A stretch of 64,000 bases of DNA from Roseobacter weihaiensis (GTDB lineage Bacteria; Pseudomonadota; Alphaproteobacteria; Rhodobacterales; Rhodobacteraceae). The stretch is taken from positions 62,001 through 126,000 of the forward strand of contig NZ_JACNMO010000006.1 of the NCBI RefSeq assembly GCF_020622345.1. The letters are read 5' to 3'. The translations under genes were made by a program, and so were the position numbers. Shown here piece by piece: positions 17,408 through 28,704 of the stretch (position 1 is its first letter; each line of letters opens with the position of its first letter). Under the pieces are notes generated by a model, which worked only from the letters and a program-made list of their open reading frames with translations, was not told where the DNA came from and searched no databases.

Positions 17408-18286
17408 ATGCCCGAGCTTCCTGAAGTTGAAACCGTCCGTCGCGGCCTGGCCCCCGCGATGGAGGGCGTGGTCATCGCGCAGGCGGATGTGAACCGGCCC
17501 GATCTGCGCTGGCCTTTTCCGGCGAACATGGCCGCCCGGCTGACGGGCAAAAAGGTGGAACGGCTGCGCAGGCGGTCGAAATACATCCTCGCTGATCTGG
17601 ACAGCGACGAGACGTTGCTCATCCATCTGGGCATGTCAGGGCGGATGCTGATCTCGGGCGATCCGTCCAACCCAAGGCTGGCCGAACACATGCCGGGCCA
17701 GTTCGTGCACGACCACCCTCCGGCGCAAAAACACGATCATGTGGTCTTTCACATGGCCAATGGCGCGCGGATCACTTTCAATGACCCGCGCCGCTTTGGC
17801 GCGATGGACCTGATGGCGACGGCAACAGCCGCCAATCACAAGCTGCTGACGGTGCTGGGCCCTGAACCTCTGGGCAATGATTTCCACGAAAAACATCTGA
17901 TTCACGCCTTCAAAAACAAGAATTCCCCGGTCAAATCCGTTCTGCTTGACCAGCGGATTGTCTCCGGATTGGGGAATATCTACGTTTGTGAGGCACTTTT
18001 TCGCGCAAAAATTCACCCTGCACGCAAGGCGGGAAAGGTAAGTGCGCCGCGTGTGGCCCGACTTGTTCCGATCATCCGTGATGTGCTGTCAGATGCGATT
18101 GAAGCGGGCGGATCCTCCCTGCGGGACTTCCGCCAAGCTGATGGAGAACTTGGATATTTCCAACACAGCTTTGACGTCTACGGGCGCGAAGGCGACCCCT
18201 GCCGCACGCCCGACTGCCCCGGCGTCATCAGGCGAATCGTGCAATCGGGACGCTCATCTTTCTACTGTGCGCAATGTCAAAGATAG
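17408..18286 (+). CDS. mutM: Formamidopyrimidine-DNA glycosylase MutM (Fpg)
   Basis: MutM excises 8-oxoguanine and formamidopyrimidines and nicks the abasic site by beta,delta-elimination. The 292-residue protein begins with [13 protein letters not shown]. Pro2 becomes the catalytic N-terminal amine after Met removal, followed by the conserved Glu. The middle helix-two-turn-helix includes [19 protein letters not shown]. The C-terminal zinc finger is intact, with CRTPDC and CAQC pairs in the last 30 residues. It is slightly longer than the usual 270 because of an insert around [18 protein letters not shown]. It lies at the head of a possible unit with the enoyl-CoA hydratase gene 63 bases downstream. 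Confidence 0.96.
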   Translation: MPELPEVETVRRGLAPAMEGVVIAQADVNRPDLRWPFPANMAARLTGKKVERLRRRSKYILADLDSDETLLIHLGMSGRMLISGDPSNPRLAEHMPGQFVHDHPPAQKHDHVVFHMANGARITFNDPRRFGAMDLMATATAANHKLLTVLGPEPLGNDFHEKHLIHAFKNKNSPVKSVLLDQRIVSGLGNIYVCEALFRAKIHPARKAGKVSAPRVARLVPIIRDVLSDAIEAGGSSLRDFRQADGELGYFQHSFDVYGREGDPCRTPDCPGVIRRIVQSGRSSFYCAQCQR

Positions 18287-18349
18287 CTTGAACCAACCGG
18301 GTGTCATGATATTGACTGCCACCTCAAGACAACAACGAGAGCTTACTTC

Positions 18350-19126
18350 ATGGCCTATGAAACGATCATCTTGGACGTGGAAAACCATGTGGCACAGATC
18401 ACACTGAACCGTCCGGATGCGCTGAATGCGCTCAACGATGAGCTGATGGGAGAATTGGCCGACGCGCTGAGCGCCGCTCAGGACAATGACAAAGTCCGCT
18501 GCATTATCGTCACCGGGTCCGAAAAGGCCTTCGCGGCTGGCGCGGATATCGCGATGATGAAAGACAAGAGCTTCGTCGATGTCTTCTCGGGCGATCTCTT
18601 TACGGCCGAAACCGATCAGATCCTGCGGGTCCGCAAGCCGATCATTGCTGCTGTTTCGGGCTACGCGCTTGGCGGTGGTTGCGAGCTTGCGATGATGTGC
18701 GATTTCATCATTTGTTCTGATACCGCCAAATTCGGCCAACCGGAGATCAACCTCGGCGTGGTCGCCGGTATGGGGGGCACGCAGCGTCTGACACGCGTGG
18801 TGGGCAAGTCAAAGGCCATGGACATGAACCTCACCGGTCGCTTTATGGATGCCGAAGAAGCAGAACGCGCAGGTCTCGTCAGCCGGGTGGTGCCCTGCAA
18901 AAAGCTGTTGGAAGAGGCACATGGAGCTGCGCAGAAAATTGCCGAGAAATCGATGATTTCAGTCATGGTCGTCAAAGAGGCGGTGAACCGCGCATATGAG
19001 ACGACGCTGAGCGAAGGGCTCCTGTTCGAGCGCCGCGTGTTCCATTCACTCTTCGCGACCGAAGATCAGTCCGAAGGAATGGCCGCCTTTGTGGAGAAGC
19101 GCGAGGCACAATTCCGGGATAAATGA
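18350..19126 (+). CDS. Enoyl-CoA hydratase (crotonase)
   Basis: This 258-residue crotonase hydrates trans-2-enoyl-CoAs in fatty-acid or related beta-oxidation. Both catalytic glutamates are present: Glu112 in [13 protein letters not shown] and Glu132 in [19 protein letters not shown]. The oxyanion-hole segment [11 protein letters not shown] is normal, as is the C-terminal [20 protein letters not shown] helix. Length and sequence fit the general short-chain type (PaaF/Ech). The native substrate cannot be set from sequence. It is contrasted in this window by a second crotonase-fold gene at 29820-30626 that has lost these glutamates. Confidence 0.92.
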   Translation: MAYETIILDVENHVAQITLNRPDALNALNDELMGELADALSAAQDNDKVRCIIVTGSEKAFAAGADIAMMKDKSFVDVFSGDLFTAETDQILRVRKPIIAAVSGYALGGGCELAMMCDFIICSDTAKFGQPEINLGVVAGMGGTQRLTRVVGKSKAMDMNLTGRFMDAEEAERAGLVSRVVPCKKLLEEAHGAAQKIAEKSMISVMVVKEAVNRAYETTLSEGLLFERRVFHSLFATEDQSEGMAAFVEKREAQFRDK

Positions 19127-19790
19127 CGGGTGTTATATCATCGGACGCGCAGCAGTAATTTCGCATTGCTGAGCCCAGCGAATTGCCCGGAGCCGGCCAA
19201 AAATCCAAGCGCCGCCTTTGCCACCGTCACGCTGCACTGCGGCGTTCCTGGCCGCGCATGGGCTGACGGGCTTGCGCATTGGTTCAGCAGACCCGCACCC
19301 GCTCCGGAGATTGCCCGGATCGGGCAGGGGCGCATGCCATCCTCAGGGACCTTCTGCACTCAATTGGGCATGGATCCGTTTATCTCATTAATAATAATAG
19401 TCCAAAGGGTTAAAGGACCGTATCCGGCGGGAGGATATGATAGAGACCATCATGTGGCCGGTCTGGCGCATGCGTCCCCGCAGGGTCAGACCGGATCTGC
19501 CAGCCAGAGATGTCCATCGGGGCGTGGTGGCTATTTCTGACAGAACCAAAGCCACCTTCCCGGGTCGCGGTGCCATCCCGGCCAGTCTCAATTTCGACCT
19601 GGCCATTTGATGCGCCGCTGTTGTCACCGCTAATCTGGCCAAACCGAAGGCACGGGAGATTTGTTGTTATCATGGACGCCTTTATGAGCGTCGAAGGTGA
19701 AACATATGCTGGGACGCTCGCTGCTCTCCAACTGCGGCTTCATGTAGCGTAACCACATGCCAAACCATGCACTTTCGTCTTTTTTGTGCT
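19127..19790. other. Long stretch without a convincing gene
   Basis: About 660 bases between the hydratase and the rpsT promoter lack a gene I can defend. The frames present on both strands do not resemble known proteins. One 57-codon frame on the plus strand (19437-19610) has GGGAGG just before its ATG, but its codon use is unlike the neighbours and I do not call it. The AT-rich patch around 19385-19405 contains repeated TAA triplets. The region may hold decayed coding sequence or an untranslated RNA. I see no strong terminator pair in it. Confidence 0.5.
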
Positions 19791-19818
19791 TTGCATTGGC
19801 CGCGAACCTGCGTATAGA
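19791..19818 (+). promoter_or_regulatory. Probable rpsT promoter
   Basis: TTGCAT at 19791-19796 and TATAGA at 19813-19818 are separated by 16 bases. They lie about 120 bases upstream of the rpsT start, leaving a long leader. Ribosomal protein genes often have such strong promoters. Confidence 0.5.
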
Positions 19819-19941
19819 GCGCGCCAGACATGCGCGTGCAGCCCGCTCAGGCTAGAATCACCGAAGGGCCAAAGGCTCCGTTCCGGGTTGGCGTCACGCG
19901 TTCGAAATAAGACAACAAACCCAAGAAAAGGTTTTTCACGC

Positions 19942-20205
19942 ATGGCAAATACGCCCCAAGCCAAAAAACGTGCTCGTCAGAACGAGACCCGTTTCCAGAT
20001 CAACAAAGCGCGTCGCTCGCGCATCCGGACATTTCTGCGCCGCGTCGAAGAGGCCATTGCCTCCGGCGATAAGGACGCGGCAACCACCGCTCTGCGCGCT
20101 GCTCAACCAGAGCTGATGCGCGGTGTGACAAAAGGCGTCTTTCACAAGAATACGGCTGCTCGGAAAATGTCTCGCCTCGCCTCCCGCGTCAAAGCACTGG
20201 CCTAA
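19942..20205 (+). CDS. rpsT: 30S ribosomal protein S20
   Basis: S20 binds 16S rRNA in the body of the small subunit. The 87-residue basic protein starts [15 protein letters not shown] and shows the family's helical pattern through [17 protein letters not shown] to the C-terminal [20 protein letters not shown]. An AAAAGG motif lies 12 bases ahead of the ATG. rpsT immediately upstream of dnaA is a common alphaproteobacterial arrangement, and a strong terminator separates the two. Confidence 0.97.
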   Translation: MANTPQAKKRARQNETRFQINKARRSRIRTFLRRVEEAIASGDKDAATTALRAAQPELMRGVTKGVFHKNTAARKMSRLASRVKALA

Positions 20206-20226
20206 ACGCTTAACGATTATTAACGG

Positions 20227-20252
20227 AAACGCCGCTCAGCGGCGTTTTTTTT
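20227..20252 (+). terminator. Rho-independent terminator after rpsT
   Basis: AAACGCCGC (20227-20235) pairs with GCGGCGTTT (20239-20247) around TCA and continues into an uninterrupted T-run to 20252. It is a textbook intrinsic terminator 21 bases past the rpsT stop. Confidence 0.93.
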
Positions 20253-20728
20253 ATGCCGTTTTTGAGACTCTTCCGGGGGCCGAGAGATTCTTTTTCGAAA
20301 TACTCAGAGTCAAGAATGAAGTTAGGTTGCCCCGTCGCTGGCGAAGTTGCTACCAACATAGTGCGATTCATCTCGCATGGGGGGACAGGCCTCGAATCTC
20401 GTCGTTTTGCAGCGACACAAGGGATGTCGGGGGCTGGGTAATTTGGAAACACTTTGCCTTCAGTCTGCAAGCGCTGCACGGTCAACGTTTTGCCCTGTCA
20501 AATAAGAGTACGGTTGGGGCAACCCGATCTGATCTGAAGAAGGCTCAGGTGTGCAGGGCTTTCAAAGATCGGTCGATGCCCTTCTGTAAAATGTCCGACG
20601 GACGACGCCTTTTTCCTCCTAAGGAAAGAGCATGGCGGAGCCTTGTCGGGCAAAGTGGGTGGCGGTGTGGCCTTCGAATGGTGGGGTCGGACGTTAATTT
20701 GGAATGCTATAAGGAATGCAGGTCAAAA
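20253..20728. other. Gap upstream of dnaA
   Basis: This is a stretch of about 475 bases before the dnaA start. The dnaA frame stays open through it, but the encoded residues do not look like a DnaA N-terminus, and no good ribosome-binding site supports an earlier start. I found no perfect TTATCCACA box here, so this is unlikely to be the replication origin. A TATAAG element at 20708-20713 could belong to a dnaA promoter, but no convincing -35 element was seen. Confidence 0.5.
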
Positions 20729-22093
20729 ATGACAAAAGAGCAATGGGGACAGCTAAGACAACGGTTACGCAAAACGGTGGGGCAGAACAACTACAAGAAC
20801 TGGATAGAGCCAATAGAATTCAGCAATTCGCATGACGGGATTGCGACCTTTGAGGTGCCCACGAATTTCCTGGGGAATTACGTGAGCCAGAATTTTGCTG
20901 ACCTTATCCTGCACGAGCTGCGCTGCGAGGATCCGGAGGTCCGCCGCTTGCGCTTTGCCGTCCCGTCGCATGTGAACTCGGGTGCCAAGCCATCACAGGC
21001 CGCCGCCGAACCCGCGCGGGCCCCTGCCGCCAAAAACCGCGCGACAGGCCATCTCTCCGCGGCCCCGCTCGATGCGCGCTTTACCTTTGAGAACTTCATC
21101 GTCGGCAAACCCAACGAGCTGGCCTATGCCGCGGCCAAGCGCGTCGCCGAAGGCGGGCCCGTGACCTTCAATCCGCTGTTCCTTTATGGGGGCGTTGGCC
21201 TCGGCAAGACTCACCTGATGCACGCGATTGCCCATGAGCTGCGCCAACGCCGCCCGGACCTGAATGTGCTTTATCTCTCGGCGGAGCAGTTCATGTACCG
21301 CTTCGTGCAAGCCTTGCGTGATCGGAAAATGATGGATTTTAAGGAAATTTTCCGGTCCGTCGATGTGCTTATGGTTGACGATGTGCAATTCATTGCGGGC
21401 AAGGACAGCACGCAGGAGGAATTCTTTCACACCTTCAACGCGCTTGTTGACCAGAACAAGCAGATCATCATCTCGGGCGACCGCGCGCCGGGTGAGATCA
21501 AGGATATGGAAGAACGCGTGAAATCCCGCCTGCAGTGTGGCCTTGTCGTCGACCTGCATCCGACAGACTATGAACTCCGGCTCGGGATTCTGCAAAGCAA
21601 GATGGATCAGCAACGCCAGAATTATCCGGGACTGGAGATCGAAGAAGGCGTTCTGGAATTCCTGGCGCATCGCATCTCGACCAACGTGCGGGTGCTCGAA
21701 GGCGCGCTGACCCGGCTTTGTGCTTTTGGCTCGCTGGTCGGGCGCGAGATCAACATGGATCTGACCCAGGACTGTCTGTCGGATGTGCTGCGGGCTTCCG
21801 AGCGCAAGATCACCGTCGAGGAAATTCAGCGCAAGGTCTCGGATCACTACAACATCCGCCTGAGCGATATGATCGGCCCCAAGCGCCTGCGCTCTTACGC
21901 GCGTCCGCGTCAGGTGGCGATGTATCTGTGCAAGAAGATGACCTCGCGGTCCTTGCCCGAGATCGGCCGCCGGTTCGGCGGTCGCGACCACACCACTGTC
22001 ATGCATGGTGTCAAACGCATCGAGGAACTCAAGGTGCAGGACGGCCAGATCGCCGAAGATCTGGAATTGCTGCGCCGCGCCCTTGAAGAGTGA
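20729..22093 (+). CDS. dnaA: Chromosomal replication initiator protein DnaA
   Basis: DnaA binds DnaA boxes at oriC and opens the duplex in an ATP-dependent way. The 454-residue protein has domain I (MTKEQWGQLRQRLRKTVGQN, helicase-loading contacts), a short variable linker of about 30 residues rich in Ala and Pro, and the AAA+ domain with Walker A GGVGLGKTHLMHAI, Walker B VLMVDDVQFIAG and sensor I IISGDRAPGEIKDMEERVKS. The C-terminal DNA-binding domain carries the signature GGRDHTTVMHGVKRI. I start at ATG 20729, where homology begins. The gene heads a dnaA-dnaN-recF-gyrB block. Confidence 0.97.
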   Translation: MTKEQWGQLRQRLRKTVGQNNYKNWIEPIEFSNSHDGIATFEVPTNFLGNYVSQNFADLILHELRCEDPEVRRLRFAVPSHVNSGAKPSQAAAEPARAPAAKNRATGHLSAAPLDARFTFENFIVGKPNELAYAAAKRVAEGGPVTFNPLFLYGGVGLGKTHLMHAIAHELRQRRPDLNVLYLSAEQFMYRFVQALRDRKMMDFKEIFRSVDVLMVDDVQFIAGKDSTQEEFFHTFNALVDQNKQIIISGDRAPGEIKDMEERVKSRLQCGLVVDLHPTDYELRLGILQSKMDQQRQNYPGLEIEEGVLEFLAHRISTNVRVLEGALTRLCAFGSLVGREINMDLTQDCLSDVLRASERKITVEEIQRKVSDHYNIRLSDMIGPKRLRSYARPRQVAMYLCKKMTSRSLPEIGRRFGGRDHTTVMHGVKRIEELKVQDGQIAEDLELLRRALEE

Positions 22094-22102
22094 GGAAAAC
22101 AG

Positions 22103-22133
22103 GGTCTGTGGGTGCGGAACGCCTCCACAGACC
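22103..22133 (+). repeat. Long hairpin between dnaA and dnaN
   Basis: GGTCTGTGG (22103-22111) pairs perfectly with CCACAGACC (22125-22133). Inside, GCG (22114-22116) pairs with CGC (22120-22122) over a GAA loop. No T-run follows, so it is not a classic terminator. It begins 10 bases after the dnaA stop and could be an attenuating or mRNA-processing element, or a protein-binding dyad. Confidence 0.6.
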
Positions 22134-22235
22134 TTGACGCCTTGCCCATTCCACACGACAAATCCATAAAACTCTTGTGAAGTCGGTCAAACAGGGTAAT
22201 TTGCCCCTCCCGACAGTGGATTAGGAAGTGGCTCA

Positions 22236-23354
22236 ATGAAGATCAGCATCGAACGCGCGGCCCTGCTGAAGGCCGTGTCTCAGGCACAGTCTGTTGTGGA
22301 GCGGCGCAACACCATCCCGATCCTGGCCAATGTGCTGATCGAAGCGGAAGGCAGCGATGTCACGTTCCGGGCCACCGACCTTGATATCGAAATTGTCGAT
22401 AAGGCCCCGGCTCAGGTCGAACGCGCCGGGGCGACGACGGTTTCCGCCACCACCCTGCACGAGATTGTGCGCAAACTGCCGGACGGGGCGCTTGTCACGC
22501 TGACGGCAGACAGCGCGACAGGCCGGCTGACGGTCGATGCGGGCCGGTCGAACTTCTCTCTGGCGACCCTGCCGAAAGAAGATTTCCCGATCATGGCATC
22601 ATCCGAATACGACACGAATTTTTCTGCCAACGCGCCGGTCTTGCGGCGGCTGTTCGATAAGTCGAAATTCGCGATTTCCACAGAAGAAACAAGGTATTAT
22701 CTGAACGGCGTCTATATGCATGTCGCCGAGGCAGACGGGGGTCGTGTCCTGCGCTGCGTGGCAACAGATGGCCACAGGCTCGCGCGGATCGATGCGGACC
22801 TGCCCGACGGGGCGGCCGAGATGCCGGGCGTGATCGTCCCGCGCAAAACAGTTGGTGAGCTGCGCAAACTGCTGGAGGATGACGAGATGAAGATTGCGGT
22901 CTCCGTCTCCGAGACCAAGGTCCGCTTTGCCACGCCCGATATCACCCTGACCTCGAAAGTGATCGACGGCACCTTCCCCGATTACACCCGGGTCATCCCG
23001 CAGGGCAACACCCGCAAGCTGGAGGTAGACGCCGCCGATTTCGCCCAGGCCGTGGACCGCGTGGCCACCGTCAGCTCGGAACGCTCGCGGGCGGTGAAAC
23101 TGCAACTGGATGAAGACCGCCTCATCCTGTCGGTCAACGCGCCCGACAGCGGTGCCGCCGAAGAGGAACTGGCCGTCGCCTACGCAGATGAACGGCTTGA
23201 GATCGGCTTTAATGCGAAATACCTGCTGGAGATTGCCAGTCAGGTCGACCGGGAGAATGCGGTTTTCCTCTTCAACTCCTCCGGTGATCCGACCCTGATG
23301 CGGGAAGGCAATGATCAGTCCGCGGTCTATGTTGTCATGCCGATGCGCGTTTGA
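22236..23354 (+). CDS. dnaN: DNA polymerase III beta subunit (sliding clamp)
   Basis: The beta clamp encircles DNA and tethers polymerase III and repair partners. The 372-residue protein has three repeated clamp domains. It opens MKISIERAALLKAVSQAQSVV, the middle domain begins around ANAPVLRRLFDKSKFAIS, and it ends with the canonical QSAVYVVMPMRV tail that forms part of the partner-binding pocket. Length and ends match the family. It follows dnaA after 142 bases and precedes recF by 73 bases, the order found in many bacteria. Confidence 0.97.
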   Translation: MKISIERAALLKAVSQAQSVVERRNTIPILANVLIEAEGSDVTFRATDLDIEIVDKAPAQVERAGATTVSATTLHEIVRKLPDGALVTLTADSATGRLTVDAGRSNFSLATLPKEDFPIMASSEYDTNFSANAPVLRRLFDKSKFAISTEETRYYLNGVYMHVAEADGGRVLRCVATDGHRLARIDADLPDGAAEMPGVIVPRKTVGELRKLLEDDEMKIAVSVSETKVRFATPDITLTSKVIDGTFPDYTRVIPQGNTRKLEVDAADFAQAVDRVATVSSERSRAVKLQLDEDRLILSVNAPDSGAAEEELAVAYADERLEIGFNAKYLLEIASQVDRENAVFLFNSSGDPTLMREGNDQSAVYVVMPMRV

Positions 23355-23427
23355 TCCCTGCGGGCCGGACGACACCCTTTTTCAGACGTCGCCCCAAGGC
23401 GGCCGCTAGGCAGAGAGAGCCCGCACC

Positions 23428-24524
23428 GTGGTCTTGCGCCTGAACACCCTGACGCTATCGCATTTCCGGTCGCATCGGTTGGCCCGCCTTGCGCTGGACG
23501 GCAGGCCCGTGGCGCTCTTCGGATCCAATGGCGCGGGCAAGACCAACGTTCTTGAGGCGGTTTCCATGTTCTCCCCCGGTCGCGGGTTGCGACGCGCCAG
23601 CGCCCTGGATATGGCCCGCCGACCCGAGGCTCTGGGCTGGAAACTCACAACCGAGCTGTCGTCGCTGGGCCAGCTCCACGAGATCGAAACATGGTCCGAG
23701 GACGGGGCGGCGCGGCAGGTGCGCATCGACGGCAAGGCAGCACCGCAGATCGCCCTGGGCCGTGTTGCCCGCGTGCTCTGGCTGATCCCGGCGATGGACC
23801 GGCTCTGGATCGAAGGGGCCGACGGGCGGCGGCGCTTTCTCGACCGCATGACGCTCAGTTTTGAGCCCGATCACGCCGAGGCCACGCTGGCCTATGAGAA
23901 AGCCATGCGCGAACGCAACCGTCTGCTCAAGGATATGGTGCGCGAGCCTTCGTGGTATCTCGCCCTGGAAGCGCAGATGGCCGAGGCCGGGATCACCATC
24001 GACCGCAACCGCCGCAGGGCGCTGGCCCAACTGGCGGAGGCGCAGAGCGGTGCGCAAACGGCCTTTCCCACCGCCGACCTCGATCTGATCCACAACGAGG
24101 CGGCGCTGCCCACGTCGGAGGACGACCTGCGCACCGCTCTGGCCGAGAGCCGCAACCGCGATCTGACCGCCGGGCGCACGCTGATCGGGCCGCACCGCGC
24201 CGATCTGATTGGCACCTATGCGGACAAGCAGGTGCTTGCCAAGGATTGCTCCACCGGGGAGCAAAAGGCGCTTCTGGTCTCTCTTATTCTGGCCAATGCG
24301 CGGGCGCTGGCGGCGGCATTCGGGGCGGCCCCGCTGTTGCTGCTGGACGAGGTGGCGGCGCACCTCGATCCCGACCGACGCGCCGCGCTTTACGATGAGA
24401 TTGCAGCGCTCGGCGCGCAGGCCTGGATGACCGGCACCGAAAAGCAACTCTTTTCCGCCCTGGGCGACCGGGCCCAGTATTTCGAGGTAGACGAGGCAGA
24501 CGGGGCCTCTGACGTTTTGGCCTC

Positions 24525-24528
<4 letters not shown>
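23428..24528 (+). CDS. recF: DNA replication and repair protein RecF
   Basis: RecF is an SMC-like ABC ATPase that helps load RecA at gaps. The 366-residue protein has Walker A FGSNGAGKTNVLEAVSMFSP and the usual N-terminal LTLSHFRSHR. Near the C-terminus are the ABC signature region DCSTGEQKALLVSLILANA and the Walker B LLLLDEVAAHLD. The start is GTG at 23428, and a TTG two codons later is the alternative. It is intact and of normal length. Its stop overlaps an ATG of the degenerate frame that follows. Confidence 0.95.
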
Positions 24529-27238
<2,710 letters not shown>

Positions 27239-27297
27239 ACTGCAGGCGATCCGCGGAGCATCAATGATCCGCTCACAACAGAGATGCTAGGCGTGGG

Positions 27298-28383
27298 TCA
27301 GTGCCTGACAACCCGCAGGGCCGAGGGCACCGGTCTTTTTGGCGCAAGCGGGCTGCCGACAGATGCCTTGAGCCGCATTGCGGCCGCAAGCGCCCTGGCT
27401 TGCGTCACGCTCAGCATCGGGCGGGCAGGCGGATAAACCACCGACACGTCATGGCTCAGCAGATCCGGCAAAAGCGACGTCACGGCCGAACGCCCGATGG
27501 CACCGAGACGTTTCAGCGCTTCGGGGCCGGGATAGAGCGTTTCGACCCGTAAACCGTTGGCAAAGATCACCTCATGGCGATCTGTCAGAAGCGTAAAGTA
27601 CTGGATCCTCTTACGCCCCGCCATTTGCCTGATCCGTGCAAGACCCGAGAGCGCCTTTGCCGGGGCCAGCGCTTCTCTGAGCCCAAACAGGAATTCAACA
27701 GCGCTGTGGCGGATCAGGATGCGATGATCCGGCGAAACGATGGTGTCGCGGGACGGCGCACCCTGCCCAAAACACCCCGCCTTCAGCAGAACGGGTCTTG
27801 CGGTCCCAGGCGCACCATCAAGATCAATTGTCCGCTGCCCGATCCAGCGGACCGGCACGCTGCCATGGTCCTGGGCCGCAATCGGGTCACCGATGGCCAG
27901 CTGAGCCACATCCTTTGGACCTATGGGCGTGTCGATCAACGTGCCTGGCGCAAAACAGGGAAAGTTATTGAAATCCAGGTTGCCGTCATCGTCCCCGGTT
28001 GCATCTCCAACTTCGTCCGCCTGCGTATAGGTGACAGTCTGAGGGCCCGCTGGAACGCCCCCCAAGTCAATCAGAAACCGCCGACCGGGCAGGATCAGAT
28101 GCTCGTCACCGCCTCCGAGGCCCTGTTCGATATCAGGTTGGACACCTGTTCTCGGGACCACGACATTGCCATTCGAATCGGAAATGCTGATGAACTGGCC
28201 ATTCCGAAATTCCGTGGCGTTGTTGTTCACCTGTTCCAGCAGGACGGTAAACTGCTCGTTCGGCTGGCCTAGAGCCTCGACGCCATTGACCGTCACAACG
28301 CGATCGGGTCCATTTCCCTGCCCGGAGAAACTGGTATAGCGTCCGAGTTGGTCGCCCCGCAGGAATAGGGTCACATTGGCCAT
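27298..28383 (-). CDS. Hint-domain (Hint_2 type) protein, possible self-processing surface or secreted factor
   Basis: The 361-residue protein has two parts. Residues 1 to about 140 are acidic and Gly/Asn/Asp-rich (DGNLDFNNFP near the end) with no signal peptide. From about residue 144 it has the Hint fold: CFAPGTLIDTPIGPKDVAQL (block A with the reactive cysteine), then SPDHRILI (the block B His context) and LYPGPEAL. Hint domains can catalyse N-S acyl shifts as in inteins and hedgehog proteins. The Hint_2 form is abundant in roseobacters, often at the end of secreted proteins with unknown targets. The ATG at 28383 has GGAG 8 bases upstream. The gene stands alone, convergent with gyrB. Confidence 0.8.
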   Translation of the reverse strand: MANVTLFLRGDQLGRYTSFSGQGNGPDRVVTVNGVEALGQPNEQFTVLLEQVNNNATEFRNGQFISISDSNGNVVVPRTGVQPDIEQGLGGGDEHLILPGRRFLIDLGGVPAGPQTVTYTQADEVGDATGDDDGNLDFNNFPCFAPGTLIDTPIGPKDVAQLAIGDPIAAQDHGSVPVRWIGQRTIDLDGAPGTARPVLLKAGCFGQGAPSRDTIVSPDHRILIRHSAVEFLFGLREALAPAKALSGLARIRQMAGRKRIQYFTLLTDRHEVIFANGLRVETLYPGPEALKRLGAIGRSAVTSLLPDLLSHDVSVVYPPARPMLSVTQARALAAAMRLKASVGSPLAPKRPVPSALRVVRH

Positions 28384-28704
28384 CAAGATCGCTCCGTTTC
28401 ATGGGGCTGAATGACCCGTCACCTGCCCAAAACACAAAGCCTTGCAGTGCCGCGATACATAGTCATCACGTCCGCATACTGTTAACGAGCTATTTACGGC
28501 CTTGAACAAGATCAAGACCGCGCTCTCAAATGCATGTCACCCATCACCCGCATCCGTCAGTCCTGCGCAAGATTATGCCCAGAGGCGCGCGCAGGCGGTT
28601 TTTGTGTCTTAACGAAAGGATAACTGCCGGGGCGCTGCCCTAAGCCGGTTGCAAGGCTTTTGCCGAAAAATGCCCTCGATCAAACATTTCTCGTGGGAAT
28701 TCAC
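28384..28704. other. Divergent control region between the Hint and DUF2793 genes
   Basis: This stretch of about 320 bases separates two genes that read away from each other. It has moderate AT content around 28480-28500 and a TTAACGAAAGGATAA segment near 28607. These resemble CtrA-like half-sites only loosely. I see no gene or terminator here. The true translation start of the DUF2793 gene is taken as 28705, so its leader lies in this stretch. Confidence 0.5.

Noticed and set aside
19437-19610. 57-codon frame with GGGAGG ahead of the ATG
   Set aside because: Composition and codon use differ from the neighbours, no motif is recognisable and the Shine-Dalgarno spacing is too short. Not called as a gene.
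20253-20728. Replication origin next to dnaA
   Set aside because: No perfect TTATCCACA boxes or AT-rich unwinding block were seen in the gap, and alphaproteobacterial origins often lie away from dnaA.
20327-20728. N-terminal extension of DnaA from an upstream start
   Set aside because: The frame is open, but the residues do not resemble DnaA domain I and no ribosome-binding site supports an earlier start. The family start is at 20729.
28482-28496. CtrA-like site TTAA-N7-TTTA upstream of the Hint gene
   Set aside because: The second half-site is TTTA, not TTAA, so it is not a full consensus. A nearby TTAA-N7-ATAA is likewise imperfect.
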